A DNA stretch of 5,194 nucleotides from Flavobacteriales bacterium. Lineage in GTDB: Bacteria > Bacteroidota > Bacteroidia > Flavobacteriales_D > Parvicellaceae. The stretch spans positions 1 through 5,194 of the forward strand of contig WFNC01000358.1 of the NCBI GenBank assembly GCA_015488785.1. Direction: 5' to 3'. Numbering within the stretch: position 1 is the stretch's first letter; every line of letters starts with the position of its first letter. Both the position numbers and the translations under genes were made by a program. Below are positions 1 to 5,194 of this stretch, one piece after another. A model generated the notes under the pieces. The model was not told the DNA's origin and did no database searches. It saw only the letters and a program-made list of their open reading frames with translations.

Positions 1-95
1 CTAATATTGATATTTCAACTTTAGCAGCAGGTATATATATTTTAAAAGTGGAAACTTCTAATAGGAACCACAATATAAAACTGATTAAGAAATAA
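1..95 (+). CDS. C-terminal end of a T9SS-secreted protein (partial, 5' truncated)
   Basis: The first whole codon is at base 3 and the TAA stop is at 93-95, giving 30 residues that end in ...STLAAGIYILKVETSNRN... and then a basic end, IKLIKK. This is the typical end of a T9SS type A C-terminal sorting domain: a Leu-x-x-Gly-x-Tyr segment, an alternating beta strand (IYILKVET), a turn, and a final strand ending in Lys-Lys. In Bacteroidota this domain directs export across the outer membrane by the Por/Gld secretion machine and is removed or anchored at the surface. The catalytic or adhesive part of the protein lies upstream of the window, so its function cannot be told. The next gene is on the same strand, 229 bases away, so the two are probably not one tight operon. 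Confidence 0.85.
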   Translation, partial: NIDISTLAAGIYILKVETSNRNHNIKLIKK

Positions 96-214
96 TTATA
101 TGTGACAACAAGGTGTATAAAAATAATAGCCAAAATAGTGGTAATTTTAAGAGATGTAGCTCACTTAAACGCCATTATAAGTTATCCAAAGTTGGCTCAT
201 TCTTATATAACTCG

Positions 215-244
215 TTGACGTACATGAATAGTAAACCACATAAA
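215..244 (+). promoter_or_regulatory. Weak promoter-like pair (tentative)
   Basis: TTGACG at 215-220 is followed after 18 bases by CATAAA at 239-244, a 5/6 and a 4/6 match to the classical -35 and -10 hexamers. This would start transcription roughly 75 bases before the ATG at 325. The call is weak, because Bacteroidota housekeeping sigma factors prefer a different consensus (TTG and TAnnTTTG) and random matches of this quality are common in A+T-rich DNA. Confidence 0.15.
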
Positions 245-277
245 TAGCATATTTGGTTTTTTCTAATCCTTAGACAA

Positions 278-328
278 ATGCTAAAAAAAACAAACGAACT
301 ATTTTTTTGCTTTTGCTCAAAATTATGA
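278..328 (+). promoter_or_regulatory. Possible 16-residue leader peptide overlapping the helicase start (ATGA)
   Basis: An ATG at 278 opens a short frame, MLKKTNELFFCFCSKL, whose TGA stop at 326-328 overlaps the ATG of the large gene at 325-327 as ATGA. That arrangement is classic for translational coupling, in which ribosomes ending the short frame restart on the next. The frame is in a different phase from the large gene and spans the A-tract/T-tract hairpin. There is no Shine-Dalgarno sequence before it (CCTTAGACAA precedes the ATG). Short ORFs of this size arise easily by chance, so this is a candidate only. Confidence 0.2.
280..310 (+). repeat. A-tract/T-tract inverted repeat just upstream of the start codon
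   Basis: A run of eight A (283-290) and a run of seven T (302-308) can pair as a seven-base stem around an 11-base loop. The flanking GC at 280-281 and GC at 309-310 could add two pairs across a two-base bulge. It ends 14 bases before the ATG at 325. In RNA it would be a weak, mainly A-U hairpin in the leader. In DNA the tracts could bend the helix or act as an UP-like element. It also places the in-frame TTG at 307 within the T run, which argues against that TTG being the start. Confidence 0.35.
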
Positions 329-690
329 TAAATAAAATTCTATATATAGACATTGAGACCAACAAAAAAGGAAAGATAAAAGATATTGGAGCTCTTTTTA
401 ATGGAGAAGAATTACATGAAAATCAACTTACAAAAATTGAAAAGTGGATTAATCAAGCAGAGTATGTCTGTGGGCATAATATAGTTGCTCACGATATTCC
501 CTTTTTAGAAAAAGAACTTGGGCATGAAATTTTTAGAAATAAAAAAATAGTAGATACCCTGCTTTGGTCTCCATTACTTTTTAGTGATAATCCGTATCAT
601 AAATTAGTAAAAGGCTACAAAATTGTTAACGATAGTGATTATAATAATCCTCTTTCAGACTGTAAGCTTACAAAACAACTATTAATTGAT
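325..690 (+). other. Domain: DEDD-type 3'-5' exonuclease (residues ~1-122)
   Basis: This has the DnaQ/RNase T fold pattern. Exo I is KILYIDIETN with metal ligands D9 and E11. Exo II is CGHNIVAHDIPFL with the conserved HN and ligand D57. Exo III is NNPLSDCKLT with ligand D112. All four acidic residues are present, so two-metal chemistry on a 3' end is plausible. The general base of DEDDh enzymes (His five before the last Asp) is N107 here, and the DEDDy Tyr position is N108. The enzyme is therefore either a variant or uses another base such as H92. The domain would trim 3' ends of DNA, or possibly RNA; the substrate cannot be read from sequence. Confidence 0.85.
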
Positions 691-3600
691 GAACTCAATA
701 AATTCAATGAATTAGACACTATTATTCAACAAATTTATGCTAGTTTACTTTTAAGTTCAAATGCTTATTCGGGATTTTTAGAATTAATTAATTTTAGAAA
801 ACGAAATATGGATGCTGCTAAAGAAATCGGTAATTTTTTCAAGAATAAAATCTGTGACAGTGCCAATATTTTTCAAATTGCAAAAAGCAACCCTATTGAA
901 TTAGCCTATGCATTTTCACTAATAAACACTAAAGAAGATAAATCTGTTCTAGCATATTGGATAAATAATACGCTTCCTAAAACACAACAAATATTAGATA
1001 ACATAAGATTTAAATTTTGTGGAAAACCAAGTTGTACCTATTGTAATTCAAATCTAAATCCTAAAAAAGCACTACAATCCTATTTTGGTTATAAAGACTT
1101 CAGAAAATTTGAGCAAAACGAAGAAATAAGTTTACAAGAAAAAACTGTTAGAGCTGGATTAAGCACAACTTCATTTGTTGCTGTTTTTCCAACTGGAGGA
1201 GGAAAATCACTTACCTTTCAATTACCTGCCTTAATGAAAGGAGCTTTATCTCGTCAATTAACTGTTGTTATATCTCCTTTGGTCTCGTTAATGAAAGATC
1301 AGGTTGAGAACCTTGAAAAACGCTTTGATATTACAAAAGCTGTGGCTATAAACGGCTTGTTATCTCCATTAGAGAGACAAGATGCTATTGAAAGAGTAGA
1401 AAAAGGAGATGTACAATTATTATACTTATCTCCTGAATCTTTGCGGTCTCCTACAATATCAAAGATTTTAAAACGACGTTCAATTGCAAGATTCGTAATA
1501 GATGAAGCACATTGTTTTTCTTCTTGGGGACAAGATTTTAGAGTTGATTATTTATACATAGCAGATTTTATTAAAGAACTTGAAGAAAATATGATGTTTG
1601 ATAAAATACCTGTTTCGTGTTTTACTGCAACAGCAAAACCTCAAGTAATAGAAGATATTAAAACATACTTTAAAAATAAACTCAATATTGAATTGAGTGA
1701 ATTTGTAACCAGAGCAAGTAGAACCAACTTAAAATATGAAGTAATAGAAATTGAAGACCCTAATAGAAAGATGAATGCATTACTCAAACTATTAGAACGT
1801 TGTGAGAAACCTGCAATTATCTACGCATCAAGAACTAAAAGAGTTGAAGAAATACATGGTTTAATAGAAAAAGTTGGCTTTAACGCTACCTATTTTCATG
1901 GTAAATTAGATAAGGATGTAAAGAAAGATTACATGGATGCCTTTATGAATAATGAAAAAGATATTATTGTAGCAACATCAGCTTTTGGAATGGGAGTAGA
2001 TAAAGACGATGTAAAATCTGTAATTCATTACAATATATCCGATTCTTTAGAAAACTATGTACAAGAAGCAGGAAGGGCAGGAAGAGATAAAAAAATACAA
2101 GCGAATTGTTATATTTTGTTTAACGAACAAGATTTAAACAAACATTTTAGCTTGTTACAACAAACTAAAATTAATCAAAAAGAGATTCAGCAAATTTGGC
2201 AAGCACTTAAATATTTATCTAAATATAGAAAAACAAAGAAAATAAGTAACTCTGCATTAGAAATTGCACAAAAAGCAGGTTGGGATACTGAAATTCAAGA
2301 ATTAGAAACTAGAGTCAAGACATCCGTTGCAGCATTGGAAGATCAAGGTTTTTTAAAACGAAAACAAAACTCACCAAGCATATTTGCAAATAGTTTGATG
2401 GTTCCAAACATTTCTAAAGCTCTAGAAAAAATACATCAAAGTAAAGGTATAACAGAAATTCAAATTCAGCATTGCTCAAGAGTTCTTCAACGTATAGTTA
2501 AGGATGACGAATGTAGAATTGATTATTTGGCAGATAGAACTGGATTGAAGCTTAAAGAAATAAGAGATGTTATTGACATATTAAGAAACTTACAAATTCT
2601 TGGAGATGCAAAAGATTTAACTGCATTTATTAATTTGACACAGTCTGTCAATAGTTCAAAAAAAATACTCGAACGCTATCGGAAAATTGAAATAGCCATG
2701 CATAAAACATTGCCTAAAATCATTAAAATTTCCATGAGGCAATTAAATCAAAACATAATTGATTATGGTGTCGAAAAAACATCCATTGATGCAATTAGGA
2801 ATATTCTTAATTATTGGGAAATCAGAAATTTTATTCAAAAAAAACGTGTTGACCGAGAAAATGATTTATTTCAAATAAAAGTTAAACAGTATGATTCATT
2901 AACTGAAGATATAAAATGGAGACACGAATTGACATTAGACGTCTATGAACTACTTGAAAAATTCCATAAAGAGCAAAAGGAGAAACTAAAAACTCAAGAT
3001 AAAAAAGAATTTCCAGTTAGTTTTTCAATGCTAGAACTCAAAAATTCCAATCAACTATTTGGTCAAATAAAAGAGGAAGATATTAAACGGTATGAGAAAA
3101 CATTATTGTTTTTAAATCAAATAAAATCAATAAAGTTAGAAGGTGGTTTCATGGTAACATATAATAGGTTGAATATTGAAGAAATTAACGTTGCAATACC
3201 AAGATTCACAAATGAGAATTTCAAGAAAATGGGGCAACATTACCACCATAAAACAGAACAAATTCATATTGTTGGAGAATATGCCAAAAGAAGACTTCAA
3301 AACTATGAATCTGCCTTAGCATACGTTAATGACTATTTTAGTCAACCTTATGAAGAATTTTTATCTAAATACTTTCCAAGACGAAAAAAGGAAATTGGAA
3401 CACCATTAACCCCTACTCGACTCAAAGAAATAATAGGAGAATTAGACACAGACCAATCGAGAATTGTAAATGATGGAAAATCTAACAATATATTAGTCTT
3501 AGCTGGTCCTGGAAGTGGAAAAACCAAAGTTTTGGTTCATAAAATCGCTAGTTTATTGTTATTAGAAGATATTAAACCTGAACAATTTTTAATGCTTACA

Positions 3601-5151
3601 TTTTCAAAAGCAGCTTCTTTAGAATTTAGAGCTAGAGCCCGAAAACTTGTTCCTGAATATACTGGACTTATTAAAATCACAACTTTTCACGGTTTTTGCT
3701 TTCAATTAATGGGACAGTTGGGTGATTTAAAGAAATCTGAAAATGTGATTCAAGATTGTATTAATGCAATTAATGCTGAAGAAATTGATATCTCATCTAT
3801 TATTAATAAAAGTGTTTTGCTTTTGGATGAATTTCAAGATGTAAACAATATTGAATGGAAACTAATTCAAACAATAATAAAAAAAGCAGGAAATATTAGG
3901 GTAATTGCAGTTGGTGATGACGATCAAAATATATATGGATTCAGAGGTTCATCTAACAAGAATATGCTAGAGTTTAAAGAGAAGTATAATGCTACTCAAT
4001 ATTCTTTAATTAAAAATTACAGAAGCAGTTCAAACATTGTTCACTTTAATAATAAATTACTTAATAGAATACCAAATCGCTTAAAAACTCAAGTGTTAGA
4101 ACCTGTTAATAAACAAAGTTCTCCGAATATCAAATTGATTAAATATACTACTCCTTTTTTGGAAAAATCACTGGCAAAAGCAGTCGTTAAAGACAATTTC
4201 AACGGAACTAGAGCTATTTTAGTTAGAACAAATAAACAAGCTTTAATGCTCAATACTTTTCTAAATGAACTCAATCAAAAAACAAGATTAATTACTGGAC
4301 TCAAAGGATTTAGCTTAGATCATTTATTTGAATTGAGAACCTTTACGGAATTTCTTCAACAGAAAAAAAATGATGCAGGGATAATTTTTAATAAGGAGTG
4401 GAATGAAGCAAAAAACTATTTTAAGTTAATACATCACTCAAGTAGTCATATTGATATTTGTTTAAAAATTATCCTGAAATTTGAAGTGAATTATGAAAAA
4501 CAAAAACAACTCATAGACTGGTACGAATATATTCGAGAAATAAAAATGGAAGATGCTATAAATGCGGATGCAAATGCAATTATTATAGCAACCATGCACA
4601 AAGCAAAAGGGAAAGAATTTGACCATGTATATTTACTTTTAGAAAATTACAACTTCAATAATGTAGAGTCTAAACGAGTTTTATATGTTGGTTGTTCTAG
4701 AGCCAAAAAAAGTTTACAAATACATTGCAATTCCTCTTTTTTTGATGGCTTTAATTCTGACAAACTAGAGATAATCAGGTATGAAGGAAAAACAGAACAA
4801 CCAAAATACTTTGAGATAATATTAGAACACAAAGACATTAACTTAGGTTCACAAAAATATTTTAAAACATTAGAAAAAATCAATACGCTAAAATCTGGTG
4901 ATAATCTAATGAAAGACACAGTACAATTTACCAATAGCGTAGGTATCGGACTTGCCAAACAAGATGGAGGAAATGTGTTATTGTTTTCAAAAAAATTTAT
5001 AAATAATAAATATAACCTTTTTCTTAAAGATGGCTATCAGCTAACAGGCGGAACTGTAGCGTATTTAGTTTATTGGTTTGATAAAGAAAGTGATAAAGAA
5101 TATAAAATTGTGTTACCTAAATTACATTTTAAGAAAAATGAAGATAAATAA
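325..5151 (+). CDS. DEDD exonuclease - RecQ helicase - UvrD-like helicase fusion protein
   Basis: This is a 1608-residue cytoplasmic protein with no signal peptide or membrane segment. In order it carries: a DEDD 3'-5' exonuclease domain (about 1-122) starting YIDIET; a mostly helical stretch; a Cys cluster (C232, C237, C240); a full RecQ-type SF2 core (about 250-600; Walker A PTGGGKS, DEAH, QEAGRAGRD); winged-helix-like and helical connectors (about 615-1034); a compact SF1A UvrD/PcrA/Rep-like motor (about 1035-1470; GPGSGKT, LLLDEFQD, GDDDQNIYGFRG); and a tail domain (about 1490-1608). It is about 2.5 times the length of ordinary RecQ. The expected activity is ATP-driven 3'-5' unwinding by two motors coupled to 3'-end trimming, in repair, recombination or defence. 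I chose ATG 325: the residues added by a TTG at 307 (LLLKI) lie ahead of the first exonuclease strand and look non-native. No Shine-Dalgarno sequence is present, as is usual in Bacteroidota. The frame is unbroken and the codon use looks uniform. Domain calls are firm; the biological role is inference. Confidence 0.95.
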   Translation: MINKILYIDIETNKKGKIKDIGALFNGEELHENQLTKIEKWINQAEYVCGHNIVAHDIPFLEKELGHEIFRNKKIVDTLLWSPLLFSDNPYHKLVKGYKIVNDSDYNNPLSDCKLTKQLLIDELNKFNELDTIIQQIYASLLLSSNAYSGFLELINFRKRNMDAAKEIGNFFKNKICDSANIFQIAKSNPIELAYAFSLINTKEDKSVLAYWINNTLPKTQQILDNIRFKFCGKPSCTYCNSNLNPKKALQSYFGYKDFRKFEQNEEISLQEKTVRAGLSTTSFVAVFPTGGGKSLTFQLPALMKGALSRQLTVVISPLVSLMKDQVENLEKRFDITKAVAINGLLSPLERQDAIERVEKGDVQLLYLSPESLRSPTISKILKRRSIARFVIDEAHCFSSWGQDFRVDYLYIADFIKELEENMMFDKIPVSCFTATAKPQVIEDIKTYFKNKLNIELSEFVTRASRTNLKYEVIEIEDPNRKMNALLKLLERCEKPAIIYASRTKRVEEIHGLIEKVGFNATYFHGKLDKDVKKDYMDAFMNNEKDIIVATSAFGMGVDKDDVKSVIHYNISDSLENYVQEAGRAGRDKKIQANCYILFNEQDLNKHFSLLQQTKINQKEIQQIWQALKYLSKYRKTKKISNSALEIAQKAGWDTEIQELETRVKTSVAALEDQGFLKRKQNSPSIFANSLMVPNISKALEKIHQSKGITEIQIQHCSRVLQRIVKDDECRIDYLADRTGLKLKEIRDVIDILRNLQILGDAKDLTAFINLTQSVNSSKKILERYRKIEIAMHKTLPKIIKISMRQLNQNIIDYGVEKTSIDAIRNILNYWEIRNFIQKKRVDRENDLFQIKVKQYDSLTEDIKWRHELTLDVYELLEKFHKEQKEKLKTQDKKEFPVSFSMLELKNSNQLFGQIKEEDIKRYEKTLLFLNQIKSIKLEGGFMVTYNRLNIEEINVAIPRFTNENFKKMGQHYHHKTEQIHIVGEYAKRRLQNYESALAYVNDYFSQPYEEFLSKYFPRRKKEIGTPLTPTRLKEIIGELDTDQSRIVNDGKSNNILVLAGPGSGKTKVLVHKIASLLLLEDIKPEQFLMLTFSKAASLEFRARARKLVPEYTGLIKITTFHGFCFQLMGQLGDLKKSENVIQDCINAINAEEIDISSIINKSVLLLDEFQDVNNIEWKLIQTIIKKAGNIRVIAVGDDDQNIYGFRGSSNKNMLEFKEKYNATQYSLIKNYRSSSNIVHFNNKLLNRIPNRLKTQVLEPVNKQSSPNIKLIKYTTPFLEKSLAKAVVKDNFNGTRAILVRTNKQALMLNTFLNELNQKTRLITGLKGFSLDHLFELRTFTEFLQQKKNDAGIIFNKEWNEAKNYFKLIHHSSSHIDICLKIILKFEVNYEKQKQLIDWYEYIREIKMEDAINADANAIIIATMHKAKGKEFDHVYLLLENYNFNNVESKRVLYVGCSRAKKSLQIHCNSSFFDGFNSDKLEIIRYEGKTEQPKYFEIILEHKDINLGSQKYFKTLEKINTLKSGDNLMKDTVQFTNSVGIGLAKQDGGNVLLFSKKFINNKYNLFLKDGYQLTGGTVAYLVYWFDKESDKEYKIVLPKLHFKKNEDK
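1018..1044 (+). other. Cys-x4-Cys-x2-Cys cluster before the RecQ core (residues 232-240)
   Basis: C232, C237 and C240 (CGKPSCTYC) lie just before the RecQ motif 0 region. Spacing of this kind suggests half or more of a zinc site, with a fourth ligand not evident nearby. Ordinary RecQ helicases bind zinc through four Cys after motif VI; no such four-Cys cluster is seen after motif VI here. The metal binding is inferred from the spacing alone. Confidence 0.45.
1072..2124 (+). other. Domain: RecQ-type SF2 helicase core (residues ~250-600)
   Basis: Motif 0 is represented by FGYKDFRKFEQ (F254 to Q264). Walker A is FPTGGGKS with K294. Motif Ia is VVISPLVSLMKDQV (314-327). Motif II is VIDEAH (D393, E394, H396). 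The RecQ-specific aromatic-rich loop follows as CFSSWGQDFR (W401, F405, R406). Motif III is TATA (434-437). Motif IV is AIIYASRTKRVE (497-508). Motif V is VATSAFGMGVDK (549-560). Motif VI is QEAGRAGRD with the arginine finger region R584/R587. Everything needed for ATP hydrolysis and coupling to 3'-5' unwinding appears intact. The stretch between motif 0 and Walker A is slightly longer than in E. coli-type RecQ and contains SLQEKTVRAGL. Confidence 0.95.
2167..2634 (+). other. Region: winged-helix-like segments after the RecQ core (residues ~615-770)
   Basis: Two stretches have the look of helix-turn-helix/winged-helix modules. The first is about 640-690, with the helix RVKTSVAALEDQGFLKRK followed by a wing-like turn. 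The second is about 715-770, with DYLADRTGLKLKEIRDVI and then a helix and turn, LRNLQILGDA. In RecQ and WRN the corresponding place holds the RQC winged helix that separates the duplex, so these may do the same. The assignment rests on secondary-structure pattern only, with no clear sequence match to RQC. Confidence 0.4.
2635..3426 (+). other. Region: helical connector between the two motors (residues ~771-1034)
   Basis: This is a charged, Lys/Glu-rich and largely helical section. It ends in a notable segment around 972-1022 with TEQIHIVGEYAKRRL and then YVNDYF and FLSKYFPRR. That helical pair faintly recalls the helical hairpin of the RecQ zinc domain (Gly-x-aromatic-Ala ... Tyr-Phe), but the zinc cysteines are absent. 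I do not recognise a named domain here. It presumably sets the geometry between the SF2 and SF1 motors. Confidence 0.4.
3427..4734 (+). other. Domain: compact UvrD/PcrA/Rep-like SF1A helicase (residues ~1035-1470)
   Basis: The Q motif is LDTDQSRIV (Q1044). Walker A is AGPGSGKT (K1066, T1067). Motif Ia is LTFSKAASLEFRAR (1091-1104). The Ib/Ic region is ITTFHGFCF (1118-1126). Motif II is LLLDEFQD (D1168, E1169, Q1171). Motif III is VGDDDQNIYGFRG (1196-1208). Motif IV is KNYRSSSNIV with R1233. Motif V is IATMHKAKGKEFDHV (1421-1435). Motif VI is YVGCSRAKK with R1459 (usually VAxTRA). The set is complete, so ATPase activity is expected. The accessory insertions are short: about 45 residues between TFH and DEFQD, and about 190 between motifs IV and V. 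Subdomains 1B and 2B are therefore strongly reduced compared with PcrA or UvrD. Confidence 0.93.
4792..5148 (+). other. Region: C-terminal tail domain of unknown type (residues ~1490-1608)
   Basis: About 120 residues follow the SF1 motor and look beta-rich: short hydrophobic strands such as VQFTNSVGIGLA, GNVLLFSKKF and TVAYLVYWF, separated by Gly/Asp/Asn turns, ending in IVLPKLHF. The pattern would suit a small beta barrel or OB-like fold used for DNA or protein contacts, but I do not recognise a named family. There is no Tudor-type PcrA tail signature that I can identify with confidence. Confidence 0.4.
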
Positions 5152-5163
5152 TGTGCTACTTAG

Positions 5164-5184
5164 TATAAAAAACAATATTTTATA
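5164..5184 (+). repeat. A/T-only inverted repeat downstream of the helicase gene
   Basis: TATAAAA at 5164-5170 and TTTTATA at 5178-5184 form a perfect seven-base inverted repeat around a seven-base loop, beginning 13 bases after the stop codon. It could be a weak transcription end, but the stem has no G-C pair and no separate T run follows, so a functional terminator is doubtful. Confidence 0.25.
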
Positions 5185-5194
5185 TACATACCGC

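Larger units (their letters stand above)
96..324 (+). other. Intergenic leader upstream of the fusion helicase gene
   Basis: This 229-base A+T-rich stretch has no ORF long enough to call a gene. I found no tRNA-like or rRNA-like segment. No strong GC-stem terminator follows the upstream stop at 93-95. I saw no exact Bacteroidota promoter (TTG, about 19 bases, TAnnTTTG): the closest -7 element is CATATTTG at 248-255, without a TTG at the right distance. It does hold a possible leader peptide (278-328), an A-tract/T-tract inverted repeat (280-310) and imperfect inverted repeats around 168-216, listed separately. Confidence 0.6.

Noticed and set aside
96..120. TTATA/TATAA inverted pair after the T9SS gene as a terminator
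   Set aside because: There are only five A/T pairs around a long loop and no T run follows, so it would not end transcription reliably.
168..220. Integron attC-like site
   Set aside because: Some pairing is possible, but I do not find the paired RYYYAAC and GTTRRRY core sites that define attC.
224..247. Seven-codon frame MNSKPHK in the intergenic region
   Set aside because: It is too short and has no ribosome binding site or coupling to the next gene.
307..324. In-frame TTG at 307 as an alternative start of the large gene
   Set aside because: It lies in a T tract, has no ribosome binding site, and adds six residues before the first exonuclease strand. ATG 325 begins right at the normal domain edge (MINKILYIDIET).
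4089..4274. Minus-strand 61-codon frame
   Set aside because: It lies wholly inside the SF1 helicase coding region, antisense to it, and has no recognisable protein features of its own.
4647..4958. Minus-strand 103-codon frame
   Set aside because: It is antisense to the motif VI and tail region of the large gene. Its hydrophobic composition is what an antisense read of A+T-rich coding DNA gives.
5151..5168. ATG overlapping the helicase stop (TAATG) as the start of a coupled downstream gene
   Set aside because: The frame ends after five codons (MCYLV then TAA), so no gene follows in it within the window.

Overview
The window is strongly A+T-rich and almost filled by one very large gene on the + strand. 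It most likely comes from a Bacteroidota genome, probably Flavobacteriia. The first 95 bases encode the end of a protein that finishes with a type IX secretion (T9SS) C-terminal sorting signal, a system confined to Bacteroidota. The large gene also has no Shine-Dalgarno sequence before its start, which is usual in that phylum.

Layout: 1-95 is the 3' end of the T9SS cargo gene. Bases 96-324 form an intergenic leader with no convincing full gene. It holds a possible 16-codon leader peptide whose stop overlaps the next start codon as ATGA, an A-tract/T-tract inverted repeat just before the start, and weak promoter-like and imperfect palindromic sequences. Bases 325-5151 encode one 1608-residue protein. 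Bases 152-5194 downstream of it (5152-5194) hold only an all-A/T inverted repeat.

The large protein fuses three DNA-processing engines in one chain. They are an N-terminal DEDD-type 3'-5' exonuclease (about residues 1-122), a complete RecQ-type superfamily 2 helicase core (about 250-600), and a compact UvrD/PcrA/Rep-type superfamily 1A helicase (about 1035-1470). A cysteine cluster lies before the RecQ core. A long middle section with winged-helix-like segments joins the two motors, and a short tail domain closes the protein. All helicase motifs I can identify are intact, so both motors should hydrolyse ATP. The exonuclease has its four acidic residues but has Asn where DEDDh enzymes have His.

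The exonuclease-RecQ half recalls the eukaryotic WRN layout, and the added SF1 motor makes a self-contained nuclease plus dual-helicase machine. Large proteins with this domain order occur among those annotated only as 'RecQ family ATP-dependent DNA helicase'; I recall this in general terms and could not search. A role in repair, recombination or defence against foreign DNA is inference: no partner gene is visible here.
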